A stretch of 64,000 nt of DNA from Streptomyces sp. R33 (GTDB taxonomy: Bacteria; Actinomycetota; Actinomycetes; Streptomycetales; Streptomycetaceae): positions 8,426,001 to 8,490,000 of the forward strand of contig NZ_CP165727.1 in assembly GCF_041200175.1 (NCBI RefSeq), written 5' to 3'. This document shows, piece by piece, positions 56,732 to 64,000 of the stretch. Made by a program: the position numbers and the translations under genes. Within the stretch, counting starts at the first letter, position 1. Every line of letters begins with the position of its first letter. The notes under the pieces are model-generated. The model saw nothing but the letters and a program-made list of their open reading frames with translations, had not been told where the DNA came from and did no database searches.

Positions 56732-58630
56732 GGATGCTGTTGGTGATCTTAGGTGGGCAGGTTGCGGCAGAGCTGCTGGAAGCGGCTCCTCGGCCGCGCT
56801 TTGCTGGGCGGTGCGATGCCCGGTGAGAGGTAGCCGCTGAGTCGGATGATGTTCGTTCCGGCTGCCGTCAGCACGTGTTGGACGTGGGTTCTGGCCATGC
56901 CGCGGTAGCGGCAGTTCCGCAGGCCGTGGGCATGAACGGTTTCGGACACGGTGGCCTCGCAGCCTGCGCGGATCGCGTATCTCCGGCGCCACTCGGTTGT
57001 CGTCTGGTCGGCCCTGTTCTGCGTCTGGATCTCCTGGAGAGGTTGTGGCATCAGGAAGACGTGTCGGCCCTTGCCTTCGACGTTGCCGGTGCATTTGAGC
57101 CGGTCGGCACATTCGCGGCAGGCCTTGCGTGGGAAGAGCACGGAGAGCCGGGGGTGGCCGTCGCCGAGTGTGGGCTTCCATGGCGGACTCGTCACGCCGT
57201 TGGGGCAGGTCAGGGTGCGGGCTTGCCAGTCGATGTGAAAGTCCTGCTTGGCGAATCCGGGCCGTTTGCCGGCCTGCGGGTCGTCACGGACTGGTCCGAA
57301 GAGTGTGATGTCCCACTGCTGGGCGGCGTGGTGGATGCTGTCCGGCGAGATGTAGCCGCTGTCAACGACGTGTTCGGTGGGCTGGAACCCCTGCGTGGTC
57401 AGTCCCAGGTGGATCCGGTCGAGGGCGTCGATGTCCTGCTCGGGCGCCGGCCGAGTGGTGACCTGGACGATCACGTTCGGGCCGGTCTCGTCGCAGGTCT
57501 CGGTCTGGTGGTCGCGGTAGCCGATCCAGTCCTGCTGTCCGGCGGCGGTGACTTTCTGGCTGTATCGGGCCTCGGGATCGTGCGGGGTGACGATCTCGAG
57601 GCCCGACCATGGCACTCGCGCCGAAGCGGGATCGGGTCTGCCGTCCGCTGATGCCTTGCCCGTGTTGCGACGTTCGGTTGTCCTGCGGCTTGCCCGGTCC
57701 CGGCTGGATTTCGGTCCCCGCCAGCACAGTCGTCCGTCCTCGTCGAGCCAGTACTGCTGGACCCAGACCTGCCGCAGAACCTCAACAGCGGGCAATGCAC
57801 GCAGTCTGGGTGGGGCATCGGCATCATGGACGGCTCGCAGGATGTGCATGCCGTCCCCGCCGACCCGCAGGACGTAGGCGATCAGGGCATCTCCTCCGCG
57901 GGGAAGCCGGTCATAGCGGACTGGGCGGCCGTAGCGGTCACCCCAGTCCGCAGTGACGAGCCCAGCCAGCCATTCCTCGCCGTGTGCAACGAGCTCGTCC
58001 AGAGCCGCCCGCAGTGTCTCGGCGACCAGTTCACCCCGATTGAGCCGGCGTACTGCCGCCAGCACGTGGGTCGAGTCGGTGCGGACCCGGCCACGGCGTT
58101 TGACCAGGCCCGCAGCCGCAAGACGTTCGACCATCACAGCCAGCAGCCGGTCTGCGCGGTCCTCTTCGGCCAGCCGGTCACGGAACTCGCTCAGCACCGA
58201 GAAGTCGAAGCCCGCATCGTCCAGCTCCAGGCCCAGGCAGTACTTCCAGTCCAGGCGGCACCGGACGGCCTCTGCCGCCTGCCGGTCGGTCAGATTCTCC
58301 GTGTATTGCAGCACCGATACCAGCGCGAGCCGAGCCGGCGACAGACCCCGGCGCCCGTCCGCCGGATACCAAGCAGCGAAGTCCTCGTCGACGAACAACT
58401 CGTCCAGGCGGTCACGTATCCACATCGCTGCCGTGCCCCGCGGATTGCTCGCCCGGGCCATCTTCACCGTCAGCGGCGGAATCACCCGACCGGAACCACA
58501 CCCCATTGCCATCCCGGCCCCCTCCGACCGGCAGAACTACCCCGCTCGACAACAGCAGCACACCAACCGCCAGCACGAAAGCACGTCGAAGGGGGTTCAC
58601 CCCACCGAGCGAAGATCACCAACAGCATCC
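56732..58630 (-). mobile_element. Complete IS1182-family element
   Basis: Perfect inverted repeats GGATGCTGTTGGTGATCTT (from 56732) and AAGATCACCAACAGCATCC (to 58630). Flanked by GGAAT at 56727-56731 and 58631-58635, a 5-bp direct duplication. One intact transposase gene. Confidence 0.93.
56749..58512 (-). CDS. IS1182-family transposase
   Basis: 587 residues (start MAMGCGSGRVIPPLTVKMAR, or MARASNPRGTAAMWI 17 codons later). DUF772 region WYPADGRRGLSPARLALVSV, catalytic Asp in GRVRTDSTHVLAAVRRLNRG, Asp in EHVVDSGYISPDSIHHAAQQ, a zinc-binding-like insert (CRECADRLKCTG), and Glu in GCEATVSETVHAHGLRNCRY. Complete, with perfect ends, so probably active. Confidence 0.93.
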   Translation of the reverse strand: MAMGCGSGRVIPPLTVKMARASNPRGTAAMWIRDRLDELFVDEDFAAWYPADGRRGLSPARLALVSVLQYTENLTDRQAAEAVRCRLDWKYCLGLELDDAGFDFSVLSEFRDRLAEEDRADRLLAVMVERLAAAGLVKRRGRVRTDSTHVLAAVRRLNRGELVAETLRAALDELVAHGEEWLAGLVTADWGDRYGRPVRYDRLPRGGDALIAYVLRVGGDGMHILRAVHDADAPPRLRALPAVEVLRQVWVQQYWLDEDGRLCWRGPKSSRDRASRRTTERRNTGKASADGRPDPASARVPWSGLEIVTPHDPEARYSQKVTAAGQQDWIGYRDHQTETCDETGPNVIVQVTTRPAPEQDIDALDRIHLGLTTQGFQPTEHVVDSGYISPDSIHHAAQQWDITLFGPVRDDPQAGKRPGFAKQDFHIDWQARTLTCPNGVTSPPWKPTLGDGHPRLSVLFPRKACRECADRLKCTGNVEGKGRHVFLMPQPLQEIQTQNRADQTTTEWRRRYAIRAGCEATVSETVHAHGLRNCRYRGMARTHVQHVLTAAGTNIIRLSGYLSPGIAPPSKARPRSRFQQLCRNLPT

Positions 58631-59037
58631 GGAATGTGAGCCAGAACCCGGTCTCGTGAACATCGACATCCCGCCTCGGCGGGTGCCTCCCGAAGCCATG
58701 AAGAACGGGCTTCGCTACAGTGAATAAAGCCACGCCATCGGCTAACTCCGGCGAAGCAGCAGCCGTTGACCAGGTCTCCGTCCACGGCCGCACGGCCGCT
58801 ATGGGGCGCCTGCCGGGTGCGGCGCCAGCCATGTGTTCCGCGGAGTGTCCTCACGCAGCCGGCCGACGAGTGAGCTGTGAACCGCATCGGCGACAACCGC
58901 GGCGCGCCCGTCCATAGGCGGCACTCCGGAGAACGCGCAGCGCGCTGGGCCCTGCTGCCCGAGCCGTGCTCTGACCGGCGCCAGGCGGGCGGGGCCTCAG
59001 CCTAAGGAGGAAGCCCCGCCCCGCCCGTGCGCCGCGT
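58631..59037. other. Spacer between IS1182 and the glycosyltransferase
   Basis: No gene recognised. On the minus strand a frame (LFTVAKPVLHGFGRHPPRRD, VDVHETGFWLTF) runs into the IS1182 end and may be debris. A hairpin at 58986-59027 closes the glycosyltransferase transcript. Confidence 0.4.
58986..59027 (-). terminator. Terminator of the glycosyltransferase gene
   Basis: CGGGCGGGGC (58986-58995) pairs with GCCCCGCCCG (59018-59027), loop of 22; about 10 bases after the stop at 59038. Confidence 0.55.
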
Positions 59038-60240
59038 TCAGCCCGTCACCATCGGGGTGTCCGCCAGGACCTTCTCGACCACATCAGCCGCGGCCGCAGC
59101 GCCCCCAGCCTCGACGATCTCCTTCCGAAGTCCCGCCACGGCGTCAGCGATCCGCTGATCGTCCGCGACCGCCTGCACCGCCTCGCGCAGGGCCTGCGCC
59201 GTGACCTGCTCCCGTGGCAGGTAGCGGCCCACACCCAGCTGCTCGACCTGTCCGGCGTTGACCCGCTGTTCCGCCATCTGCGGCACCACGACCACAGGCA
59301 CCCCCAGCGAGAGTGCCTCCATGAGGCTGCCCATCCCGCCGTGCGTGACGAACACCGAAGTGGAGGCCAGGACGTCGAGCTGGGGCACGCTTGCATGCAC
59401 CTCGAATCCGTCTCCCACGGAGCCGAGTCCGGCGGCCGCCACCTCGGCACCCACGCTCATCACGACGTGCCATCCCAGGCCTTCGAACGCCTGAAGGCAG
59501 GACCGGTAGAACTCCGGGCGCCGGTTGAACTGCGAGCCCAGCGACACGTACAGCACCGGCTTGCCGCCCTCCGGCCGCTGCCAGCGGCCCTGGAAGGACC
59601 GGTCGGAGATGGCCGGGCCCACCCAGTGCGCCTCTCCCGCCCGCACCGTTTCCGGCAGCCGCTGGAACGAGCGGGGGAAGAACGCGATCGTCCGCGGCGG
59701 CGCCAGAGTCAGCGCGTGGACCCCGCCCGGCACACCGAACTCCTCCAGCGCTCCGGCGAGCTCGGGAAACCCGGGGATCTGCGCGATGTCCTCGAGCCCG
59801 AAGAACTCCTGCACCAGACCGTCGTACGGGATGTGCGTCGGAGCCAGCTGTACGGCCGGTACTCCCCAGCGGGCCGCAAGCAGCGGCCCCGCCCACGCGT
59901 ACACATCGGACAGCACCACGTCCGGGACGTCCTGCCCGAACGCCTCCTCCAGCTGCGGCAGCGCGGCCACGTTCACCACGACCGCCCCGGTCACACCTTC
60001 GGCCATGTCCTCAGGCGCCTCACCCACCGCAGGCGCGTCATACAGCACGGGAACCGCGCCCACGGCCTGCACATCCTCCGCGAACTCGGCGGTCACCGCG
60101 TAGCTCACCCGGTGACCACGGTCCACCAGCTCCTGTACGACCGCCAGGGTGGGGATCACATGGCCGTGCATCGGCACGTTGAACACGGCCACATGACGCC
60201 CACGTCCCTCACCATCGGCCAGAACATCCTGCATGACCAT
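59038..60240 (-). CDS. Macrolide-type (MGT) glycosyltransferase
   Basis: 400 residues from ATG 60240 (MVMQDVLADGEGRGRHVAVF). GT1/GT-B fold: NVPMHGHVIPTLAVVQELVD (His of the acceptor pocket) and SDVYAWAGPLLAARWGVPAV. LYVSLGSQFNRRPEFYRSCL follows, then the donor-site motif FVTHGGMGSLMEALSLGVPV and VPQMAEQRVNAGQVEQLGVG. This is the OleD/Mgt pattern (HGGMGS, Q-x-E/Q), which uses UDP-glucose to glycosylate macrolides and phenolics, often for self-resistance. The closest neighbours are a CocE-like hydrolase on the same strand and IS1182. Intact. Confidence 0.92.
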   Translation of the reverse strand: MVMQDVLADGEGRGRHVAVFNVPMHGHVIPTLAVVQELVDRGHRVSYAVTAEFAEDVQAVGAVPVLYDAPAVGEAPEDMAEGVTGAVVVNVAALPQLEEAFGQDVPDVVLSDVYAWAGPLLAARWGVPAVQLAPTHIPYDGLVQEFFGLEDIAQIPGFPELAGALEEFGVPGGVHALTLAPPRTIAFFPRSFQRLPETVRAGEAHWVGPAISDRSFQGRWQRPEGGKPVLYVSLGSQFNRRPEFYRSCLQAFEGLGWHVVMSVGAEVAAAGLGSVGDGFEVHASVPQLDVLASTSVFVTHGGMGSLMEALSLGVPVVVVPQMAEQRVNAGQVEQLGVGRYLPREQVTAQALREAVQAVADDQRIADAVAGLRKEIVEAGGAAAAADVVEKVLADTPMVTG

Positions 60241-60385
60241 CACCCCAGACTTCACCGCGCGGCACCTGAGCCGCCCAAGAACGAACTTGCCGCCTGGCCA
60301 ACGCCGGGCCCGCGCCCACGGACACCGCCCCGCGCGCGTTTTCACCTCCGCGTGGAGCCGGCGGCAGCCACGGCTGCCGGGTCTG

Positions 60386-61981
60386 TCATCCGGTGCGGGC
60401 AGGAACGCTGAGGCGCGTGCCGGCCGCGGAGAAGCTCATGGATGACCCGAGGGGGCTGACGCTGGTGTAACGGTGGTCGCCGCCATCGACGACGAGCGCC
60501 AACCGGTGCCCCGGCGCCACGTCCCACGCCGCGGCGGGCATCAGCACGTCCACTTCGACCGGCGCACCCGGCGCCACACCCGTGAACGTGTACGGGGCGT
60601 GACTGACCAGCCGGGCCACACCCAGCGCGTCCACGTCATACAGGTAGGACACGAAGGTGCCCCGGTCGGCGGTGGAGGTCACACGGGTGCGCACCCGGGG
60701 CGATCCGCGCAGCGACCACCGGGAACTCAGCGGAGCGCTGCGCCAGACGGCCGCCAGCGGCGGAGCGAGCGGGGGAAGCACAGTGGTGGGCGGCAGCCCG
60801 AGCCTGTCGATCAGTCCCGCGACGGGGAACAGGCCGGAATCGGCGGGCGAGTCCAGGCCGGCGACCAGACGCTGGGAACCGTCACCCGAATGTGCCCGCA
60901 CAGGCACCGCCAGGGGCGAGCGCTCCAGCGCGGACCAGCTCGGATAGGTCTCCACCCGCTCGGCGTTACGCGGTCGCAGCATGAGCGGCGCAAGACGGTC
61001 AACGCCGTTGGGACGGCCGAGGAGGAAGCGGTCGAGCCACCGTGTCGCATGGTGGCGGACCGCGCTCTGCGGCTGCAGCACGGTGGCTTCACGGGAACTG
61101 GAGTCACCGTGTCCGCCCGGGCTCATCCACAACTGCTTGGGGCCGCTGAGTTGGTCCAGCAGCCTTCCGGTCTGCCCGGCCGGCACCAGGGGGTCGCTCC
61201 ACTCCCCGGCCATGAACACCGGCGTCCGGCGTGCGTTGAGCGCGCTGACGACGGCGCGAGGCGAACGTTCGAGCGCCCACGCCCGCACTCCGACCGTGTC
61301 GCTACCGGTCCTCAGGCTCTCGAAGGCCTGACGCGTCGCAGGACTCATCCGGCCGTTGAGCGCTCCGAGCGCCGCCTGGAACGTGGCGATCGTTCCGGCA
61401 TGGGTGTTGTTGTGCACGAACGACTCGAACAGGTCGGTCCACGGGCACATGGCCGCCACCGCCGTGACGCGGGCATCGTGCGCTGCCGCGTTCAGGCTCA
61501 CCGCCGCACCGTAGGAGGAGGAGTACAGCCCGACCCTTCGCTCGTCGGCCGGAGTGTGGGCCAGCGCCCACGTGATGACGTCGGAGACGTCCGCCACGTC
61601 CAGGGGCCCTGCCATGTCGATCGCCCCGCCCGAGCGGCGCAGCCCCCGGGGGTCGTAGGAGACGACCACGTAGCCGGCTGCCGCCAGCTGCTTCTTGTCG
61701 TCGAGCAGAGTGTCCTGCGGCATGGCCCACCACGCGCCGGGCATCACGATGAGCGGATGCGGGCCGGGTGCCGCAGGAACGTGCACCTCGGCGGCAATCC
61801 GTGTGCCATCCCTCATGGTGAGCGTGGTGGCGGAGACCGAGACAGGTTCACCGTCCCGCGCGGCGCTGCCCGCCGTGGGGCCGCCTCCATGATCCGCCGC
61901 GTGACCGACCGAGCCGTGGGCCGCCAGAAAAGAAACCAACATGGCCACCGAAGCGGTGCACCGCCAACGCACGCCGCTCAC
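60386..61981 (-). CDS. Secreted CocE/NonD family hydrolase (X-Pro dipeptidyl-peptidase-like)
   Basis: 531 residues if started at GTG 61981, which gives a proper signal peptide (VRWRCTASVAMLVSFLAAHG, cleavage near HAA); the open frame extends to 62053. Alpha/beta hydrolase core: RIAAEVHVPAAPGPHPLIVM, nucleophile in VGLYSSSYGAAVSLNAAA, acid in FMAGEWSDPLVPAGQTGRLL and His in SPGGHGDSS. A C-terminal jelly-roll follows (SPRVRTRVTSTADRGTFVSY, MPAAAWDVAPGHRLALVVDG). Probably cleaves esters or Pro-containing peptides outside the cell. Same direction as the glycosyltransferase, 145 bases upstream. Confidence 0.88.
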   Translation of the reverse strand: MSGVRWRCTASVAMLVSFLAAHGSVGHAADHGGGPTAGSAARDGEPVSVSATTLTMRDGTRIAAEVHVPAAPGPHPLIVMPGAWWAMPQDTLLDDKKQLAAAGYVVVSYDPRGLRRSGGAIDMAGPLDVADVSDVITWALAHTPADERRVGLYSSSYGAAVSLNAAAHDARVTAVAAMCPWTDLFESFVHNNTHAGTIATFQAALGALNGRMSPATRQAFESLRTGSDTVGVRAWALERSPRAVVSALNARRTPVFMAGEWSDPLVPAGQTGRLLDQLSGPKQLWMSPGGHGDSSSREATVLQPQSAVRHHATRWLDRFLLGRPNGVDRLAPLMLRPRNAERVETYPSWSALERSPLAVPVRAHSGDGSQRLVAGLDSPADSGLFPVAGLIDRLGLPPTTVLPPLAPPLAAVWRSAPLSSRWSLRGSPRVRTRVTSTADRGTFVSYLYDVDALGVARLVSHAPYTFTGVAPGAPVEVDVLMPAAAWDVAPGHRLALVVDGGDHRYTSVSPLGSSMSFSAAGTRLSVPARTG

Positions 61982-62856
61982 CGTACGACCACAGCGCCAG
62001 CGCAGACCGGCCCGAGCCTGTTCTTGATCATGATGATCCAACGAACCTGACACCGGACCGTTACGCCTGTGCGTATGGGGGTGAAGTGCAGAGAAGGACC
62101 AAGATCAGAAGACGCGACACCACGGAGATGATCGTCGGCGCGATCACCGGCACCCTGACCCGCCCGCAGCTCCTCGTCCTCGGCCGCCATGACCAGACGG
62201 GCCGCCACGGGCCCGTGGCCGCGGCTGGGTGACGCCAGGTCAGCGATCGCGCTCGTTCCGGTTCCCAGGGGCCGGCGGCCGGGGGAGCGTGGTACCGCGG
62301 GACCCTCGGGCGCGGCGCGGCGCCGGGGCCGGGGGTCGGCTCGGCGGCGAGGCGGGCCCGGCGGGAGCCCCGAACGCGCACCGGCCGCAGGGGACAGGAC
62401 TCGAGCTGCAAAGAGGTGACGGCGGCCATGGCCGCGTCTGCCCGTGGCCCGTTGCCGGAAGTGGATCACGTCGTTGAGCTGGACGAGTGACGCTATACAC
62501 GGCATGGCGGGGGCATCCGCCGCCTGGCCCGCTGCTTCGGGCAGCGGGAGAAGGGCGGGACCACGCGCCTGGGCTTCGCCGTGCTGTGGGGCTCGGTGCG
62601 GATGCTCGGGGTGTTCCTGACCAGGACTGCCTGTCCGGGCGGGTGGCGGGGGGCGACGCCGAGGCATTGGCGGGGCCAGGGGGAGGGCGCGTACAAGATG
62701 ACTGTGCAGCGGCTGGCCGCGTCGGGGTTCGCGCCGTTTGGGGTGATGGGCGGTGTCCTGGTGTTGCGGCGGCCAGGCGTGACGGATCCGGCCCCTTGAG
62801 GGTTGATACGCGAAAGCCCCACTGCCCGTCGGGGCGACCCCACAGAGAGACAGCCT
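61982..62856 (+). other. Spacer with possible Tn3-type remnant
   Basis: No complete gene. The plus strand at about 62510-62630 reads RLARCFGQREKGGTTRLGFA, then VLWGSVRMLGVFLT, which resembles the N-terminal region of Tn3-family transposases (RLGFA-L---R-LG-FL). Weak evidence. Near 62340 the sequence is extremely GC-rich and repetitive. Confidence 0.35.
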
Positions 62857-64000
62857 ATGTCCCCTCACCGCGACCAGGACAGCGCCGATGTGATCGTGGT
62901 CGGTGCAGGTCCTGCCGGCTGTACCACCGCCTTCCACCTGGCCCAGGCCGGCCACGATGTTCTGCTGTTGGAGAAGGCTGTCTTCCCCAGGGATAAAATC
63001 TGTGGCGACGGCCTGACTCCGCGTGCCGTCAAAGAACTTCTCGCCCTGGGTGTCGACGTTGACGGCGATGGCTGGGTGCGCACCCGAGGGCTGCGTGTCC
63101 ACGGCCCCGGCTACATGTTCGAGCAGCCCTGGCTCAGCGTGGCACCCTTTCCCGATTTCGGGCTCGTGCGAACCCGCCACGACTTCGACCATCTCCTGGC
63201 CCGTACCGCCACAGCGGCCGGAGCACGCCTGCTGCAGGGCACCAAGGTCACCTCCCCTCTCATGGAGGCGCGCACGGGCCGCGTCGCTGGTGTCGTCGCG
63301 CAACGTGGCGGCGTCACTCACACCTACCGGGCGCCCCTAGTCGTGGCGGCCGACGGCGCCTCCAGCCGCCTCGCCGTCGCCCTCGGCCTCCAGCAGCGCA
63401 AAGACCGCCCCATGGGCGTAGCAGTGCGCCGCTACTACCAAGCCCCCCACCGCAACGAGGACCATCTCGAATTGTGGGTGGGCCTTCAGGCCCGCGACCA
63501 GCGCGGCCGCACCTACCAGCCGTACGGCTATGGATGGGTCTTCCCCGTCGGCGATGGGTCCTTCAACGTCGGGGCCGGCACCTTCCACATCAACCGCACA
63601 TCCAAAAGCGATCACCGGATGCTCTTCGACGACCTGATCGCACGTCTGCCGGCCGCCTGGCACTTCGATGACGCCCATGCCACAAGCCCCGTCCGCGGGG
63701 CCCCACTGCCCGCCGGCCTCAACCGGCACCCCCAGTACATCCCCGGCATGCTCCTGATCGGAGACGCCGCCGGCGTGATCAACCCGCTCAGCGGCGAGGG
63801 CATCGACTACGCCATGGAATCCGGCCGCCTCACCGCCGAAACCATTACCAGCGCCCGCTCCCGGCACACCGCCGCCCTACGCGAGGAGGTCCTGCTCAGC
63901 TATCCCGATGCCCTGCGTCAGGCCTACGGCAGATACTTCACGGTGGGACGCCTCATGATCCAGGCCCTCAGCCACCCCCGCATCATGAAGCTCTTCACCA
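62857..64000 (+). CDS. Geranylgeranyl-reductase-family flavoprotein, 5' part
   Basis: Runs off the right edge after 381 codons. Start ATG 62857 (MSPHRDQDSADVIVVGAGPA) with GAGAGA upstream. FAD-binding: VIVVGAGPAGCTTAFHLAQA, LLLEKAVFPRDKICGDGLTP (family signature CGDGLTP), APLVVAADGASSRLAVALGL and MLLIGDAAGVINPLSGEGID (second FAD motif GD-x6-P-x-GEGI). Members reduce isoprenoid chains of lipids or quinones, or act on polyketide or indole substrates. Intact as far as visible. The polyprenyl synthase that could have supplied substrate in this window is a pseudogene. Confidence 0.93.
   Translation, partial: MSPHRDQDSADVIVVGAGPAGCTTAFHLAQAGHDVLLLEKAVFPRDKICGDGLTPRAVKELLALGVDVDGDGWVRTRGLRVHGPGYMFEQPWLSVAPFPDFGLVRTRHDFDHLLARTATAAGARLLQGTKVTSPLMEARTGRVAGVVAQRGGVTHTYRAPLVVAADGASSRLAVALGLQQRKDRPMGVAVRRYYQAPHRNEDHLELWVGLQARDQRGRTYQPYGYGWVFPVGDGSFNVGAGTFHINRTSKSDHRMLFDDLIARLPAAWHFDDAHATSPVRGAPLPAGLNRHPQYIPGMLLIGDAAGVINPLSGEGIDYAMESGRLTAETITSARSRHTAALREEVLLSYPDALRQAYGRYFTVGRLMIQALSHPRIMKLFT

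Noticed and set aside
57826..58659. 277-codon plus-strand open frame
   Set aside because: Antisense to the intact IS1182 transposase.
60473..62050. 525-codon plus-strand open frame
   Set aside because: Antisense shadow of the CocE-like hydrolase, whose motifs and signal peptide are convincing.
61978..63321. 447-codon minus-strand open frame over the flavoprotein gene
   Set aside because: It is antisense to a clear FAD-dependent reductase; the residues are low-information and no family fits.
1..64000. tRNA or rRNA genes
   Set aside because: Scanning for TTCGA-type T-loops with matching acceptor stems gave no convincing candidate.

Overview
The window is high-GC Streptomyces-type DNA: GTG and TTG starts, strong third-position GC, and many secreted proteins. 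The left-edge protein resembles the microbial transglutaminases of the S. mobaraensis/S. hygroscopicus group. The region is an accessory one, probably a chromosome arm or large linear plasmid. It is packed with insertion sequences, truncated transposases, frameshifted genes and rearrangement joints, and no core housekeeping operon or tRNA was seen.

Layout. 1-769: start of a secreted transglutaminase gene running off the left edge. 770-6600: remnants, including a yjbQ-like and a polyprenyl diphosphate synthase pseudogene, plus the first copy of a 1.65-kb block (4030-5688) carrying two unknown genes. 6710-12413: a secreted tripeptidyl-aminopeptidase-like hydrolase, a lamin-tail-domain protein, a broken Rhs toxin fused by frameshift to its SUKH immunity gene, and an SRPBCC protein. 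12621-17299: a lanthipeptide operon on the minus strand (lanL, lanA, hairpin, separate lanC, broken membrane-anchored protein). 17430-20427: MarR regulator, membrane protein and NAD(P)H-binding protein between two related 3' gene ends. 20575-25288: TetR/SDR divergent pair, quinone oxidoreductase, a hydrolase broken by inversion, and PIN-like and phosphatase fragments. 25551-27597: cytosolic subtilisin-like protease followed by a free-standing prodomain-like protein. 28000-35871: remnants plus a nuclease-like protein, an SRPBCC protein, small orphan genes and a zinc-finger/Vsr-like nuclease. 35896-37799: an acetyltransferase split by an intact IS3 element. 37835-46925: transposase remnants, a YVTN beta-propeller, two IS701-type elements in CTAG targets, the second copy of the 1.65-kb block, and a secreted repeat protein. 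46926-50730: a wax ester synthase/DGAT gene split by another IS3, followed by an IS630. 51543-56707: SGNH hydrolase and MFS exporter (overlapping), a GN-repeat secreted peptide, a broken ISL3 and a SUKH protein. 56732-58630: intact IS1182. 59038-64000: macrolide-type glycosyltransferase, CocE-like hydrolase, and a geranylgeranyl-reductase-family flavoprotein running off the right edge.

Most likely working units: the lanthipeptide operon; the S8 protease with its small partner; the TetR-SDR-oxidoreductase set with a clear palindromic operator; the MarR-controlled membrane/redox genes; and the SGNH-MFS pair. The lanthipeptide operon is the best candidate for something undescribed, because it pairs a class IV-like synthetase that keeps its own zinc ligands with a second complete LanC cyclase.
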